Source: Herminiimonas sp. CN (GTDB lineage: Bacteria; Pseudomonadota; Gammaproteobacteria; Burkholderiales; Burkholderiaceae_D). Taken from it: a stretch of DNA of 63,543 nucleotides. Within the stretch, counting starts at the first letter, position 1. Each line of letters begins with the position of its first letter. The notes beneath the pieces were generated by a model. The model ran no database searches. It was not told the origin of the DNA and worked only from the letters and a program-made list of their open reading frames with translations. The translations under genes were made by a program, and so were the position numbers. This document shows, piece after piece, positions 26,911-35,925 of the stretch. The DNA lies in assembly GCF_000622895.1 (NCBI RefSeq), contig NZ_AVCC01000008.1, positions 1 to 63,543 on the forward strand, read 5' to 3'.

Positions 26911-28158
26911 TCAGTAGGTCTCGACGTGGAAACGCCCTTCCCTGACCATCTTGCCGTGCAGTGCAGGCCAATCCATGCCAACCGCGCTGCAACTCTCGCG
27001 CAGGGCTTCCATGACGCCGGTTTCCATGCCTTTCAGGCCGCAGATATAAATATAAGTATCACCGCCGAGCAAGTCGGTCACGCTCCTGCCGGCTTCGCGT
27101 ATCCTGTCCTGCACATAAGCGCGCGGCTGCCCTTCGACCCGGGAGAACGCCAGATGCATGTCGATGAAGGCGGGCGGCAGCTTCAGAAGCGGGCCGAAAT
27201 ACGGCAATTCTTCCGGCCTGCGCGCACCGAAAAACAGCATCAGCTTGCCGCCCTTGGATTGCCCCTTCGCCATCAGGCGGCGCCGATGCTCGGTCATTGC
27301 CCGCATCGGCGCCGAGCCGGTGCCGGTGCAAATCATCAGAATATTGGAACCAGGTTGATTCGGCATCAGGTAATCGGTGCCGAACGGGCCGGCAATCTGC
27401 ACGCTATCGCCTTTTTGCAGATCGCATAAATAATTGGAGCCGACCCCGCGCACCGCTTGCCCCTGATGATCTTCCAGCACGCGTTTGACGGTCAGCGCCA
27501 GGTTGTTGTAGCCATCGCGCTCGCCCTCGCGCGGGCTGGCAACCGAATACATGCGCAGGTAATGCGGCTTGCCATTGGCATCGACGCCGGGCGGAATGAC
27601 GCCGATCGACTGCCCTTCCAGAACCGGGAAAAACTGGGTGCCGAAGTCCAGCACGATATGATGAATATCGTTTTGCGTATCCGGCCCGGTGAGGCGGTAA
27701 TTGCCCGCCACCGTTGCCGTCACCGGATTTTTCAGCGTGTACAGATTGACGTAGGGATGCGCCGCCGACCACGGCGCCATGGTCGAAGACGGCGAGGTGG
27801 CGGCGTTGACCTGCAGCCCTTCCAGCGCACCTTCCGCCGCAGCAGTCTCCTGGGCAGAAGCGGCCAGCGCATCATCCGGGATTTCCTGCTGCGGCGGCAA
27901 TTCGTCCCATCCGAACTGATCTTGCAGCGAATATGCGGCTTTTTTCGACACGGTTCTCCAGTGGTCAATCGAACCGGTCGGGCACGGCGATATGCACGCC
28001 ATGCATGCATTGCAAATGTCGGCATTGACCACGTAATTGCGGCTGTCGTGCGTGATCGCATCGACCGGGCAAGTCTCTTCGCAAGTGTTGCAGCGAATGC
28101 AGACTTCAGGATCAATTACATGTTGTCGTATCCAGATGATCGATTCGGGAGCGTTCAT
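26911..28158 (-). CDS. boxA: Benzoyl-CoA 2,3-epoxidase reductase subunit BoxA
   Basis: 415-residue iron-sulfur flavoprotein that passes NADPH electrons to BoxB. The N-terminus carries two 4Fe-4S motifs ([12 protein letters not shown] near residues 18-29 and [12 protein letters not shown] near 48-59). After a linker comes a ferredoxin-NADP-reductase module: RMYSVASP (FAD), [13 protein letters not shown] (NADP pyrophosphate), and the C-terminal [16 protein letters not shown] and VETY end. Order boxC-boxB-boxA on the minus strand is that of known box operons. Confidence 0.96.
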   Translation of the reverse strand: MNAPESIIWIRQHVIDPEVCIRCNTCEETCPVDAITHDSRNYVVNADICNACMACISPCPTGSIDHWRTVSKKAAYSLQDQFGWDELPPQQEIPDDALAASAQETAAAEGALEGLQVNAATSPSSTMAPWSAAHPYVNLYTLKNPVTATVAGNYRLTGPDTQNDIHHIVLDFGTQFFPVLEGQSIGVIPPGVDANGKPHYLRMYSVASPREGERDGYNNLALTVKRVLEDHQGQAVRGVGSNYLCDLQKGDSVQIAGPFGTDYLMPNQPGSNILMICTGTGSAPMRAMTEHRRRLMAKGQSKGGKLMLFFGARRPEELPYFGPLLKLPPAFIDMHLAFSRVEGQPRAYVQDRIREAGRSVTDLLGGDTYIYICGLKGMETGVMEALRESCSAVGMDWPALHGKMVREGRFHVETY

Positions 28159-28230
28159 GGCATGTTACCGATAGGGTGCGGACAAAATAGAACCGGGCTG
28201 ACCGGTAAAGGCCGGCCAACCCGGTTCCGC

Positions 28231-29658
28231 CTAATTGAAACGGACGTACTCGAAATCGATCGGCTGGCGATTAATGCCGACCGGCGGCGGCGCAATCCAG
28301 TTGGCAAATTTGCCCGGCTCGATCACGCGCCCCATCAGCGATGCCACATACGCGCGGTCTTCCTCGCTGGGCAGCCAGTTGCGTACATTGGCTTGCCATT
28401 CCGCTTCGGAAATCACTTTGCCGTCAGGCGCGATACGGATGCCGGCAAAGGCCCCGATATGCCGGTTGAATGCCTTATGCGGCGCGCTCAGACGGAAGCT
28501 CAAGCCGGCCTTTTCGATCACACGATTCCAGCGCCCGATGCCAGCCACCGCATCCCGGATGTAGTCGTCGCGCAGCACTTCATTGAGCGAATTGAGCAGC
28601 GGGACCTCGCGCTCGACCAATGCGCCATTGGCGATTTCCAGAATATGGTAATGGCCGTCCTTCAGCAGATGATCGTCATCGCGCTTGGTTTCTTCGTAAC
28701 GGCCCTTCAGGCCCGCACTATAGAAGGTCGCGGCATTCGAGGACTGGTCGGCGCCGAACAAATCGATCGTCACGCTGAAATGGAAGTTCAGGTAGCGCTG
28801 GATGGTCGGCAGATCGATCACGCCCTTGGCGCGCACTTGCGCCGGATCTTCGATGCCGAACTCTTTCATGACGGCACAAGTCCGGGCGATGATGCGTGAA
28901 ATGCCGGATTCGCCGACAAACATGTGATGCGCTTCTTCGGTCAGCATGAAACGGCAGGTGCGCGACAACGGATCAAAGCCGGATTCCGCCAGTGCGCATA
29001 ACTGGAACTTGCCGTCACGGTCGGTGAAGTAGGTAAACATGTAGAACGCCAGCCAGTCCGGCGTCTCTTCATTGAATGCCTCCAGGATGCGCGGCTTGTC
29101 CGGGTCGCCGGAATTGCGTTGCAGCAGCGCTTCCGCTTCTTCCCGGCCGTCGCGGCCGAAATATTTATGCAGCAGATACACCATCGCCCATAAATGGCGG
29201 CCTTCTTCCACATTGACCTGAAACAGATTGCGCAGATCGTATTGCGATGGCGCGGTCAGACCCAGATGGCGCTGCTGTTCGACCGACGCCGGTTCGGTAT
29301 CGCCTTGCGTGACGATCATCCGGCGCAGATTGGCGCGATGCTCGCCAGGCACGTCCTGCCAGGCGTCCGCACCCTTGTTCTCGCCGAAATTGACTTTGCG
29401 CCCCTCCTCGGCCTGCGCCAGGAAGATGCCCCAGCGATAATCCGGCATCTTCACGTGCCCGAAGCTGGCCCAGCCTTCCGGCGTAACGTTGATGGCGGTG
29501 CGCAAATACACGTCATGGCCTTTCGAGTTATCCGGGCCCATGTCGCGCCACCAGTTCAGGTAGTTAGGCTGCCAATGTTCCAGCGCGCGCTGCAGCGTCT
29601 TGTCTTCGGACAGATTGACGTTGTTTGGAATTAATTCACTGTAATCAATTGTGCTCAC
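28231..29658 (-). CDS. boxB: Benzoyl-CoA 2,3-epoxidase oxygenase subunit BoxB
   Basis: 475-residue di-iron oxygenase that forms 2,3-epoxybenzoyl-CoA from benzoyl-CoA and O2. Iron-ligand patterns are visible as EEGRHLWAM near residue 150 and TEEAHHMFVGESG near 240. The start codon is GTG at 29658 with GAGGAA upstream. It lies between boxC (49 bases) and boxA (72 bases) in one operon. Confidence 0.96.
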   Translation of the reverse strand: MSTIDYSELIPNNVNLSEDKTLQRALEHWQPNYLNWWRDMGPDNSKGHDVYLRTAINVTPEGWASFGHVKMPDYRWGIFLAQAEEGRKVNFGENKGADAWQDVPGEHRANLRRMIVTQGDTEPASVEQQRHLGLTAPSQYDLRNLFQVNVEEGRHLWAMVYLLHKYFGRDGREEAEALLQRNSGDPDKPRILEAFNEETPDWLAFYMFTYFTDRDGKFQLCALAESGFDPLSRTCRFMLTEEAHHMFVGESGISRIIARTCAVMKEFGIEDPAQVRAKGVIDLPTIQRYLNFHFSVTIDLFGADQSSNAATFYSAGLKGRYEETKRDDDHLLKDGHYHILEIANGALVEREVPLLNSLNEVLRDDYIRDAVAGIGRWNRVIEKAGLSFRLSAPHKAFNRHIGAFAGIRIAPDGKVISEAEWQANVRNWLPSEEDRAYVASLMGRVIEPGKFANWIAPPPVGINRQPIDFEYVRFN

Positions 29659-29707
29659 GGTAAGTTCCTCAGATAAGGGTTAATGCAAGAGTTACTGTCG
29701 TCAATCT

Positions 29708-31366
29708 CTATACACGGTTCATGTCGAATTGGGCCTTGTTGCCGCTGCCGTACACCTTCAGCGCGCCACGCTCGCCTACCGCATTCGGGCGGATGAAAAT
29801 CCAGTTCTGCCATGCGCTCAAGCGGCCGAAAATGCGCGTCTCCATGGTTTCCTTGCCGTTGAAGCGCAAATTGGCTTCCAGCCCGGTCAGCGCATCGGGC
29901 GACATACTGGCGCGTTCTTCCAGCAGCATGCGTATTTCATCATCCCAATCCAGGTCGTCCGGGTCGGACGTGATCATGCCCAGCGCCAGCGCCTGGCCCG
30001 CATCGAGCGATTGCCCAACGGCGTTGCGTACGGCGGCGATCTCGGCCTCGTCTTCATAGAAACGGCGGGCGATGCGCGATTGTGCGGTGACCATCGGCAG
30101 GATGCCGAAATTGAGCCCGGACACGGCGATGCGCGGCGCACGCTGCGGCGCCGATGGCAGGGCCAGCATGTAGCTGCGGTCGGCTGCCAATGCAATCTCG
30201 AGCAAGCTGCCGGCGAAGCAGGAGCCCTCGTCGATCAGCGCAAACAGCGAACGCGACGACACATCGAGCCGTGCCAGCGTGCGCCGCAAAAAGCCGATGG
30301 TTTCGCGCACCAGCCAATGCGCCTGGTGCGCCAGCAAGGTCGCATCGCTGGCCAGCACCGCCTGCGCATCGCCGCGGGTCTTCAAAATCCAGGTACCGAT
30401 CTCGAGTTCATTGGTGCGCATGTGCAAAATCGCGTCATCCAGTTCCCGCGCCATCTGCAGCGGCCACCATTGCACGCCTGCGGCTTCGATGCCGGCGATA
30501 TCGGTCGGCTGCGGCGCGGTTGGCGCCTTGACGGTCAGGGTTGCATTGCGCGCGGCGCGATCGATCGCGATGCTGACAAATTGATAGTCGATCGTCGTGT
30601 CTGTTTGCGTCCGGTTCAGGGGCGTCAGCTTGACGCCCTTGCCGTCTGCCGGACGGTCGCTGCCGGCAGCCAGCGCCAGCGCACGTTCATGCACGGTTTG
30701 CTGGAACCGCGCAGGCGTTGCGACCTCATCCACCAGGCGCCAATCCTTGGCGCGCTGGCCGCGCACGCCCTCGGAGGTGGTGCAGAAAATATCGGCAAGA
30801 TCATGCCGCACGCGGCGCTTGTCGGTCAGGCGTGTCAGGCCGCCGGTGCCCGGCAACACGCCCAGCAAAGGCACTTCCGGCAGGCTGACCGAAGAAGCGC
30901 GGTCATCGACCAGAATGATTTCGTCGCAGGCGGCAGCCAGCTCGTAGCCGCCGCCGGCGCAAGCGCCATTGACTGCAGCGATGAATTTCAATCCCGAATG
31001 GCGGCTGGAGTCTTCCAGACCGTTGCGCGTTTCATTGGTGAATTTGCAAAAATTGACTTTCCACGAATGCGTTGACTTGCCGAGCATGAAGATATTGGCG
31101 CCCGAGCAGAAAATGCGATCGCGACTGCTGGTCAGGATGACGGTACGCACTTCCGGATGCTCAAAACGAATCCGCTGCACGGCGTCGTTGAGCTCGATAT
31201 CGACGCCGAGATCGTAGGAATTGAGCTTGAGCTTATAGCCTTCCCTCAAGCCGCCATCCTCGTTGACGTTCATGGTGAGAGTCGCAATCGGGCCGTCGCA
31301 GGCAAGAGACCAGTGCTGATAGCGATCGGGGGCGGTTTCGTAGTTAACTTGTGGAACGGTAGTCAT
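29708..31366 (-). CDS. boxC: 2,3-epoxybenzoyl-CoA dihydrolase (ring-opening) BoxC
   Basis: 552-residue tandem crotonase-like enzyme that hydrolytically opens 2,3-epoxybenzoyl-CoA to 3,4-dehydroadipyl-CoA semialdehyde and formate. The first half shows CSGANIFMLG and NGACAGGGYELAAACDEIILV; the second half is a weaker crotonase repeat. ATG 31366 has a strong GGAGGAG ribosome site and gives the family length; an upstream ATG would run into the palindromic operator. First gene of the boxCBA operon. Confidence 0.96.
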   Translation of the reverse strand: MTTVPQVNYETAPDRYQHWSLACDGPIATLTMNVNEDGGLREGYKLKLNSYDLGVDIELNDAVQRIRFEHPEVRTVILTSSRDRIFCSGANIFMLGKSTHSWKVNFCKFTNETRNGLEDSSRHSGLKFIAAVNGACAGGGYELAAACDEIILVDDRASSVSLPEVPLLGVLPGTGGLTRLTDKRRVRHDLADIFCTTSEGVRGQRAKDWRLVDEVATPARFQQTVHERALALAAGSDRPADGKGVKLTPLNRTQTDTTIDYQFVSIAIDRAARNATLTVKAPTAPQPTDIAGIEAAGVQWWPLQMARELDDAILHMRTNELEIGTWILKTRGDAQAVLASDATLLAHQAHWLVRETIGFLRRTLARLDVSSRSLFALIDEGSCFAGSLLEIALAADRSYMLALPSAPQRAPRIAVSGLNFGILPMVTAQSRIARRFYEDEAEIAAVRNAVGQSLDAGQALALGMITSDPDDLDWDDEIRMLLEERASMSPDALTGLEANLRFNGKETMETRIFGRLSAWQNWIFIRPNAVGERGALKVYGSGNKAQFDMNRV

Positions 31367-31388
31367 GGCACTCCTCCTGGAAATATGC

Positions 31389-31405
31389 TGCATATTCACT
31401 ATGCA
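31389..31405. promoter_or_regulatory. Candidate BoxR operator upstream of boxC
   Basis: Perfect inverted repeat TGCATA-N5-TATGCA, 23 bases before the boxC start. TGCA-containing repeats are the known recognition theme of BzdR/BoxR regulators. Another TGCA occurs at about 31432. Confidence 0.55.
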
Positions 31406-31638
31406 CATAAGAACTATATTTCACAGCATTCTGCATGTCAAGCAATAAAATGCTTCTTTTTTTGATGACGTGCATTTCCGCGCTTTTCTGCCGGACGCAA
31501 GATCAACCAAAGCCCCTGCAGAGCAGAAGTGCACAGCGTGGCGCCGTCAGGCGCTGCGGCCTTTGGCGTCATGCAACATCGCCTGCAAACTATGCGCAAT
31601 AACAATCCGCTTCTGCCGACCGCAGCCGGGATACCTGG

Positions 31639-32535
31639 TTAAAACGCCGCATTCTGGGATAGCACCGTGCCGCGCAACTGATCCACCAGGCCCATGAATG
31701 CCGCCTCCTGGGTAATATCGCTGGTATCGAATATTTCATCTGCCTGCGAATAGAAAGAAGCCCGGCTTTCGATCAGCTTATTCAAATCTTCCATCGCCTC
31801 ATGATTGTCAGCCCTTTGGCGGCAATCGGACTTGGACAAGCCGCGCTCCATATACTCTTCCGGCGCCGCCTTCAGCCAAACGGTATAACAGTGCGACAGC
31901 AATACATTGAAGGTCGCCGGGTCCGAGACGATGGCGCCCGGGGTCGCGATCACCGCGCGCGGAAAGCGACGAATCGATTCTTCCAGCGCCCGGCACTCGT
32001 AGCGCCGATAAGCGGCCGAGCCATACAGCGCGTGGATTTCCGGAATGCTGCAGCCAGCCACCGCTTCGATTTGCCGCTCCAGCTCGATGAAAGGCACCAT
32101 CCAGTTGTCGGCCAGCATCTGCCCCAGAGTGGATTTGCCGGCGCCGCGCAAGCCGATAAAGGCGACCCGCTGGCGGCGCGCCGATTCGCTGGACGGTTTT
32201 TCAAAGGTATCGATCAGCACCGCACGCGCCTGCGCCAGTTCCGCATCCGTGCGCCCCCGCAAAACTTCGCGGATTTGCAGCCATTCCGGAGAAGAAATGG
32301 TTTCATCGCCGATCAGTTCGATCAGCCTGCAATTGAGGACCTGGCTCAATTGGCGCAGAAACTGGATGGATGCGTTGCCACTCCCCAGTTCGATGTTCTG
32401 CAAGTGACGTTCGGACACATCGGCCCGGCGCGCCAGGATTTTGCGCGACATGCCATGACGCGTGCGCAGCGCACTCAAGCGTTCGCCAAGCGCGACCAGA
32501 AACGGGTCTTTGTGCTGTTCGGAATGATCGATCAT
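31639..32535 (-). CDS. boxR: Benzoyl-CoA-responsive regulator BoxR (XRE plus shikimate-kinase-like)
   Basis: 298-residue repressor of the BzdR/BoxR family. The N-terminal HTH_XRE domain (ALGERLSALRTRHGMSRKIL; SERHLQNIELGSGNASIQFL) occupies about residues 10-75. The C-terminal domain from about 120 is shikimate-kinase-like with Walker A GLRGAGKSTLG, which in this family binds benzoyl-CoA rather than shikimate. Start 32535 is preferred because of the upstream GTGGGAAC; an ATG at 32568 would add 11 residues but has no ribosome site. Placed between the boxCBA operon and the divergent DUF4863-boxD operon, so well placed to control both. Confidence 0.92.
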   Translation of the reverse strand: MIDHSEQHKDPFLVALGERLSALRTRHGMSRKILARRADVSERHLQNIELGSGNASIQFLRQLSQVLNCRLIELIGDETISSPEWLQIREVLRGRTDAELAQARAVLIDTFEKPSSESARRQRVAFIGLRGAGKSTLGQMLADNWMVPFIELERQIEAVAGCSIPEIHALYGSAAYRRYECRALEESIRRFPRAVIATPGAIVSDPATFNVLLSHCYTVWLKAAPEEYMERGLSKSDCRQRADNHEAMEDLNKLIESRASFYSQADEIFDTSDITQEAAFMGLVDQLRGTVLSQNAAF

Positions 32536-32625
32536 GAATTGTTCCCACTGGTATTCCGGTCGGGGCATCGGTGCTGCATTTGCGCATCGATGCGAGATTT
32601 ATGAATTATATTATCCACCATCGAC

Positions 32626-32655
32626 TTGACTCAAGCAAGATAATGCTCATATACT
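32626..32655 (+). promoter_or_regulatory. Sigma-70-type promoter of the DUF4863-boxD operon
   Basis: TTGACT (32626-32631) and TATACT (32650-32655) are separated by 18 bases, about 90 bases before the start at 32743. A 12-bp palindrome CGCATCGATGCG lies upstream at 32583-32594. Confidence 0.6.
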
Positions 32656-32742
32656 AAATTCAGCAGGCACTATACGACATAAATGATTCCTGCTTACCGG
32701 ATTGCGGCTTACCATCAGGATGTCCCCACAGGAGAGACAAGC

Positions 32743-33216
32743 ATGAATGTGAATGAATTTGCAGTATTAATTGCCCGTTTGACCGAGGAAATTGCCGGCG
32801 TCCCGCTGGGCAGCCCGCTCGAGGCGCATTTGAATGCCGACCACGGGCCGGGAAGCGATCTGTTCGAAGCTGTTTTTGCCGCCTGCCAGACCGGCATCCG
32901 GGACGGCTGGCTGTGCAACCGGGAAGGCGGCGGCATCCGCTACGGCCGCGTACTGAAGGCGACCGATGCCACCCACGGTTTCAGCGTCGACGTAGTCGAG
33001 ATGGAAAACCTGGCCGGCCCCTATCATGTCCACCCCAACGGCGAGATCGATTTGATCATGCCGCTGACGCCGGGTGCATGCTTCGACGCAAACCCGGCCG
33101 GCTGGTGCGTCTATGAACCCGGCAGCGGGCATCGCCCGACCGTCACCGGCGGCCGCGCTCTGGTGTTGTATCTGTTGCCGCAAGGCGCGATCGACTTTAC
33201 CCCTGTAGCAGCGTAA
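32743..33216 (+). CDS. DUF4863-family cupin-like protein of the box cluster
   Basis: 157-residue protein of the DUF4863 family. A small beta-rich core holds GPYHVHPNGEIDLIMPL near residue 100, with two His and a Glu that look like a cupin metal site, and a GHRP segment near 137. The family includes 4-hydroxylaminobenzoate lyase (PnbB), but no nitrobenzoate genes are seen, so a role with benzoate or its CoA products is more likely; the function is not established. GGAGAG precedes ATG 32743. First gene of the plus-strand operon with boxD. Confidence 0.8.
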   Translation: MNVNEFAVLIARLTEEIAGVPLGSPLEAHLNADHGPGSDLFEAVFAACQTGIRDGWLCNREGGGIRYGRVLKATDATHGFSVDVVEMENLAGPYHVHPNGEIDLIMPLTPGACFDANPAGWCVYEPGSGHRPTVTGGRALVLYLLPQGAIDFTPVAA

Positions 33217-33267
33217 TCGCCCCATGCGATCCCGCCCGCCGACTCCCCCCTTTTTGATTGCATAGAC

Positions 33268-34836
33268 ATGATCCATCTCCCCAACTATCTGAGCGGTTCC
33301 TGGCAACCCGAATCCGGTCACGGCACCAGCTTGCACGACCCGATCAGCGGCGTGCCGATTGCCACGGCAGGCGGGCCTGCGGCAGGGCTCGACGCAGGAT
33401 TTTCGTTCGCCCGCGCGCAAGGCGCAGCCGGACTGCAAGCAATGTCTTACGGCCAGCGTGCCGGCATGCTGGGCGAGATAGTGAAGGTGCTGCAAGCCAA
33501 TCGCGACGCCTACTACGATATCTCGCTGGCCAATTCGGGCACGACCAAGGCCGATTCCGCAGTCGATATCGAAGGTGCGTCATTTACTTTAGGCTATTAC
33601 GCGAAGATCGGCGCGGGACTGGGCGACGCCCGCACCCTGCTCGACGGCGCTGCGGCGATGCTGTCGAAGGATCAGCTGTTCCAATCGCAGCACATCCTGA
33701 CGCCGGTGCGCGGCGTCGCGCTGTTCATCAATGCATTCAATTTTCCGGCCTGGGGCTTATGGGAAAAAGCGGCGCCGGCCTTGCTGTCGGGGGTGCCCGT
33801 GATCATCAAGCCGGCGACGGTCACCGCATGGCTGACCCATCGCATGGTGGCCGACGTGATCGCCGCCGGCATTTTGCCTGCGGGTGCGCTGTCGATCGTC
33901 TGCGGCAGCTCCGCCGGCCTGCTCGACGCATTGCAGCCGTTCGATGTGGTTTCATTCACCGGCTCGGCCGATACTGCTGCGCTGATTCGCTCGCATCCGG
34001 CCATCGCGCGCCATTCGGTGCGCGCCAATATCGAGGCTGACAGCTTGAATTCGTCCATTCTGGGCGTGGACGCGGCGCTGGGCACCGCAGCGTTCGATCT
34101 TTACGTCGATGAACTGGTGCGCGAAATGACCACCAAGAGCGGGCAACGCTGCACCGCGATTCGCCGTGCGCTGGTTCCCCAGCAATTTTTCGGCGCGGTG
34201 GCCGAAGCAGTCGGCGCCAGGCTGGCGCAGGTCAGTGTCGGCAATCCGCGCAATGCAGAAGTGCGGATGGGCTCGCTGGTCAGCCGCGAACAGTTTGACA
34301 ACGTGCAGGCAGGGATTGCCAGGCTGGCCAGCGAAGCCGACATCCTGTACGACGGTAGCCAGCAAGCCCTGATCGACGCCGACCGCTCAATCGCCGCCTG
34401 TGCCGCGCCCACCTTGCTCGGCGTGCGCGATGCCGATCAGGCCGCGCTGGTGCATGACCACGAAGTATTCGGACCGGTATCGACCTTGCTCGGCTATCGC
34501 GATACCGCGCATGCCGCAGCGCTGGCCCAGCGCGGCCTGGGATCGCTGGTTGCCTCGGTGTTCAGTGCCGATCATGCGTGGCTGGCGCAGGTGGGGCGCG
34601 CGCTGGCCGGCGCGCATGGCCGGGTTCACCTAGTGAGCCCCGATGTCGGCAAAATCCAGACCGGGCATGGCAACGTGATGCCGGCATCGATCCACGGCGG
34701 GCCCGGCCGCGCCGGCGGCGGCGAGGAACTGGGCGGTTTGCGCGCACTTGGCTTTTACCACCGCCGTGCAGCACTGCAGGGGTCGTCTGCTACATTGCAG
34801 CATCTGGCTCCCGCCGCGGTGCATTGGAGTGCCTGA
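33268..34836 (+). CDS. boxD: 3,4-dehydroadipyl-CoA semialdehyde dehydrogenase BoxD
   Basis: 522-residue NADP-dependent aldehyde dehydrogenase that oxidises the BoxC product to 3,4-dehydroadipyl-CoA. Visible ALDH motifs: INAFNFPAWGLWEKAAPALL with the IIKPAT cofactor block, FTGSADTA, the Glu in NIEADSLNSSILG, and the catalytic Cys in KSGQRCTAIRRAL near residue 295. The PaaZ-like sequence and its place in the box cluster make the specific call safe. Downstream of DUF4863 and upstream of the alpha/beta hydrolase on the same strand. Confidence 0.95.
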   Translation: MIHLPNYLSGSWQPESGHGTSLHDPISGVPIATAGGPAAGLDAGFSFARAQGAAGLQAMSYGQRAGMLGEIVKVLQANRDAYYDISLANSGTTKADSAVDIEGASFTLGYYAKIGAGLGDARTLLDGAAAMLSKDQLFQSQHILTPVRGVALFINAFNFPAWGLWEKAAPALLSGVPVIIKPATVTAWLTHRMVADVIAAGILPAGALSIVCGSSAGLLDALQPFDVVSFTGSADTAALIRSHPAIARHSVRANIEADSLNSSILGVDAALGTAAFDLYVDELVREMTTKSGQRCTAIRRALVPQQFFGAVAEAVGARLAQVSVGNPRNAEVRMGSLVSREQFDNVQAGIARLASEADILYDGSQQALIDADRSIAACAAPTLLGVRDADQAALVHDHEVFGPVSTLLGYRDTAHAAALAQRGLGSLVASVFSADHAWLAQVGRALAGAHGRVHLVSPDVGKIQTGHGNVMPASIHGGPGRAGGGEELGGLRALGFYHRRAALQGSSATLQHLAPAAVHWSA

Positions 34837-34875
34837 GGGTCAGGCAGCAGCAACGTAGAAAAGGATAACGCGGCA

Positions 34876-35682
34876 ATGAACTTGAATTTACACAATAACG
34901 ACACCCAATTTGCCGACATTCAGTGGCGAAACAGCAAGCTCAGACTGGAGTATCAATGGGTCGGCGCCAGGCATTCCGAGCATCCGGTGATTGTTTTTCT
35001 GCATGAGGGGCTTGGCTCGGTCGCGCTTTGGAAAGATTTTCCGGAGTCCTTTTGCAGCGCTCACGGTTTTACCGGACTGGTATTTTCCCGCTACGGCTAC
35101 GGCCTGTCGAGCCCCAGGCCGGCGGAAGAAAAATTGCCGGTCAGCTTCATGCACGAGCAGGCGCATCAGGTGTTGCCTGCTTTTTTCTCGCATCTGGGCA
35201 TTACGCGACCCTGGCTGTTCGGGCACAGCGATGGCGCCTCGATCGCCCTGCTGTATGCAGCGCGTTTTCCGTCGCAGCTCAGCGGCATTGTCGTTGCAGC
35301 ACCGCACATCTTCGTTGAAGACATCACCATCGCCAGCATCCGCACCGCACGCGAGGTCTACCTGACGCAAAATTTGCGCGCCAAGCTGGCGCCATACCAC
35401 GCCGACGTCGATTCGGCATTCTGGGGCTGGAACGACATCTGGCTCGACCCCGCATTCCGCGCATGGAATATCGAGCAGGAGCTGACTGCCATTGCCTGCC
35501 CGGTTCTGGCAATACAGGGGGAAGACGACGAATACGGCACCCTCGAACAAGTCTACGGCCTCAAAAGAAAAACACCGCAAACAGAGATCGTCCTACTGCC
35601 GCAATGCGGCCACTCGCCGCACCGCGATCAGCCGGAAGCACTCAGCCGGGAAGCCGCGCAGTTCATTGCCAGCAGCGTGTAA
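34876..35682 (+). CDS. Alpha/beta hydrolase of the box cluster
   Basis: 268-residue alpha/beta-fold hydrolase. Oxyanion segment LHEGLGSVALWKDFP, nucleophile elbow GHSDGAS with Ser near residue 118, acid in GEDDEYG near 217, and His in CGHSPHRD near 245. Similar 'lactone hydrolase' genes accompany other box clusters, where they may hydrolyse lactones or stray CoA thioesters; the substrate here is unknown. It lies 39 bases after boxD and is probably the last gene of that operon. Confidence 0.85.
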   Translation: MNLNLHNNDTQFADIQWRNSKLRLEYQWVGARHSEHPVIVFLHEGLGSVALWKDFPESFCSAHGFTGLVFSRYGYGLSSPRPAEEKLPVSFMHEQAHQVLPAFFSHLGITRPWLFGHSDGASIALLYAARFPSQLSGIVVAAPHIFVEDITIASIRTAREVYLTQNLRAKLAPYHADVDSAFWGWNDIWLDPAFRAWNIEQELTAIACPVLAIQGEDDEYGTLEQVYGLKRKTPQTEIVLLPQCGHSPHRDQPEALSREAAQFIASSV

Positions 35683-35776
35683 ACATTGACTTCGATGTCG
35701 CGCAGCGGCTGCGTGATCGGCGGCGACAGCAAGCGCGCAATACGTGCTTTAGTGCTTTGGCAGCTCGCTGGAATGG

Positions 35777-35850
35777 AATATACTGAATATTGTATATTTT
35801 GTTACCGCATATAAATATTGCTTAAAATGGCATGTTTACAGCCATACTCC
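35777..35850 (-). repeat. Dispersed hairpin repeat, copy D
   Basis: The most regular copy: on the minus strand it opens GGAGTATGG, contains a GGC/GCC hairpin, and ends with a perfect 7-bp stem AATATAC / GTATATT around an 8-nt loop. Lies in the 243-base convergent gap between the hydrolase gene and tamB. Confidence 0.75.
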
Positions 35851-35925
35851 ATGTAAAACATCCATATTTCCGCCGGAGATTGCCGGATGGCCGGCACCCA
35901 TCCGGCGGGGCCGCCGGCTACGGCA

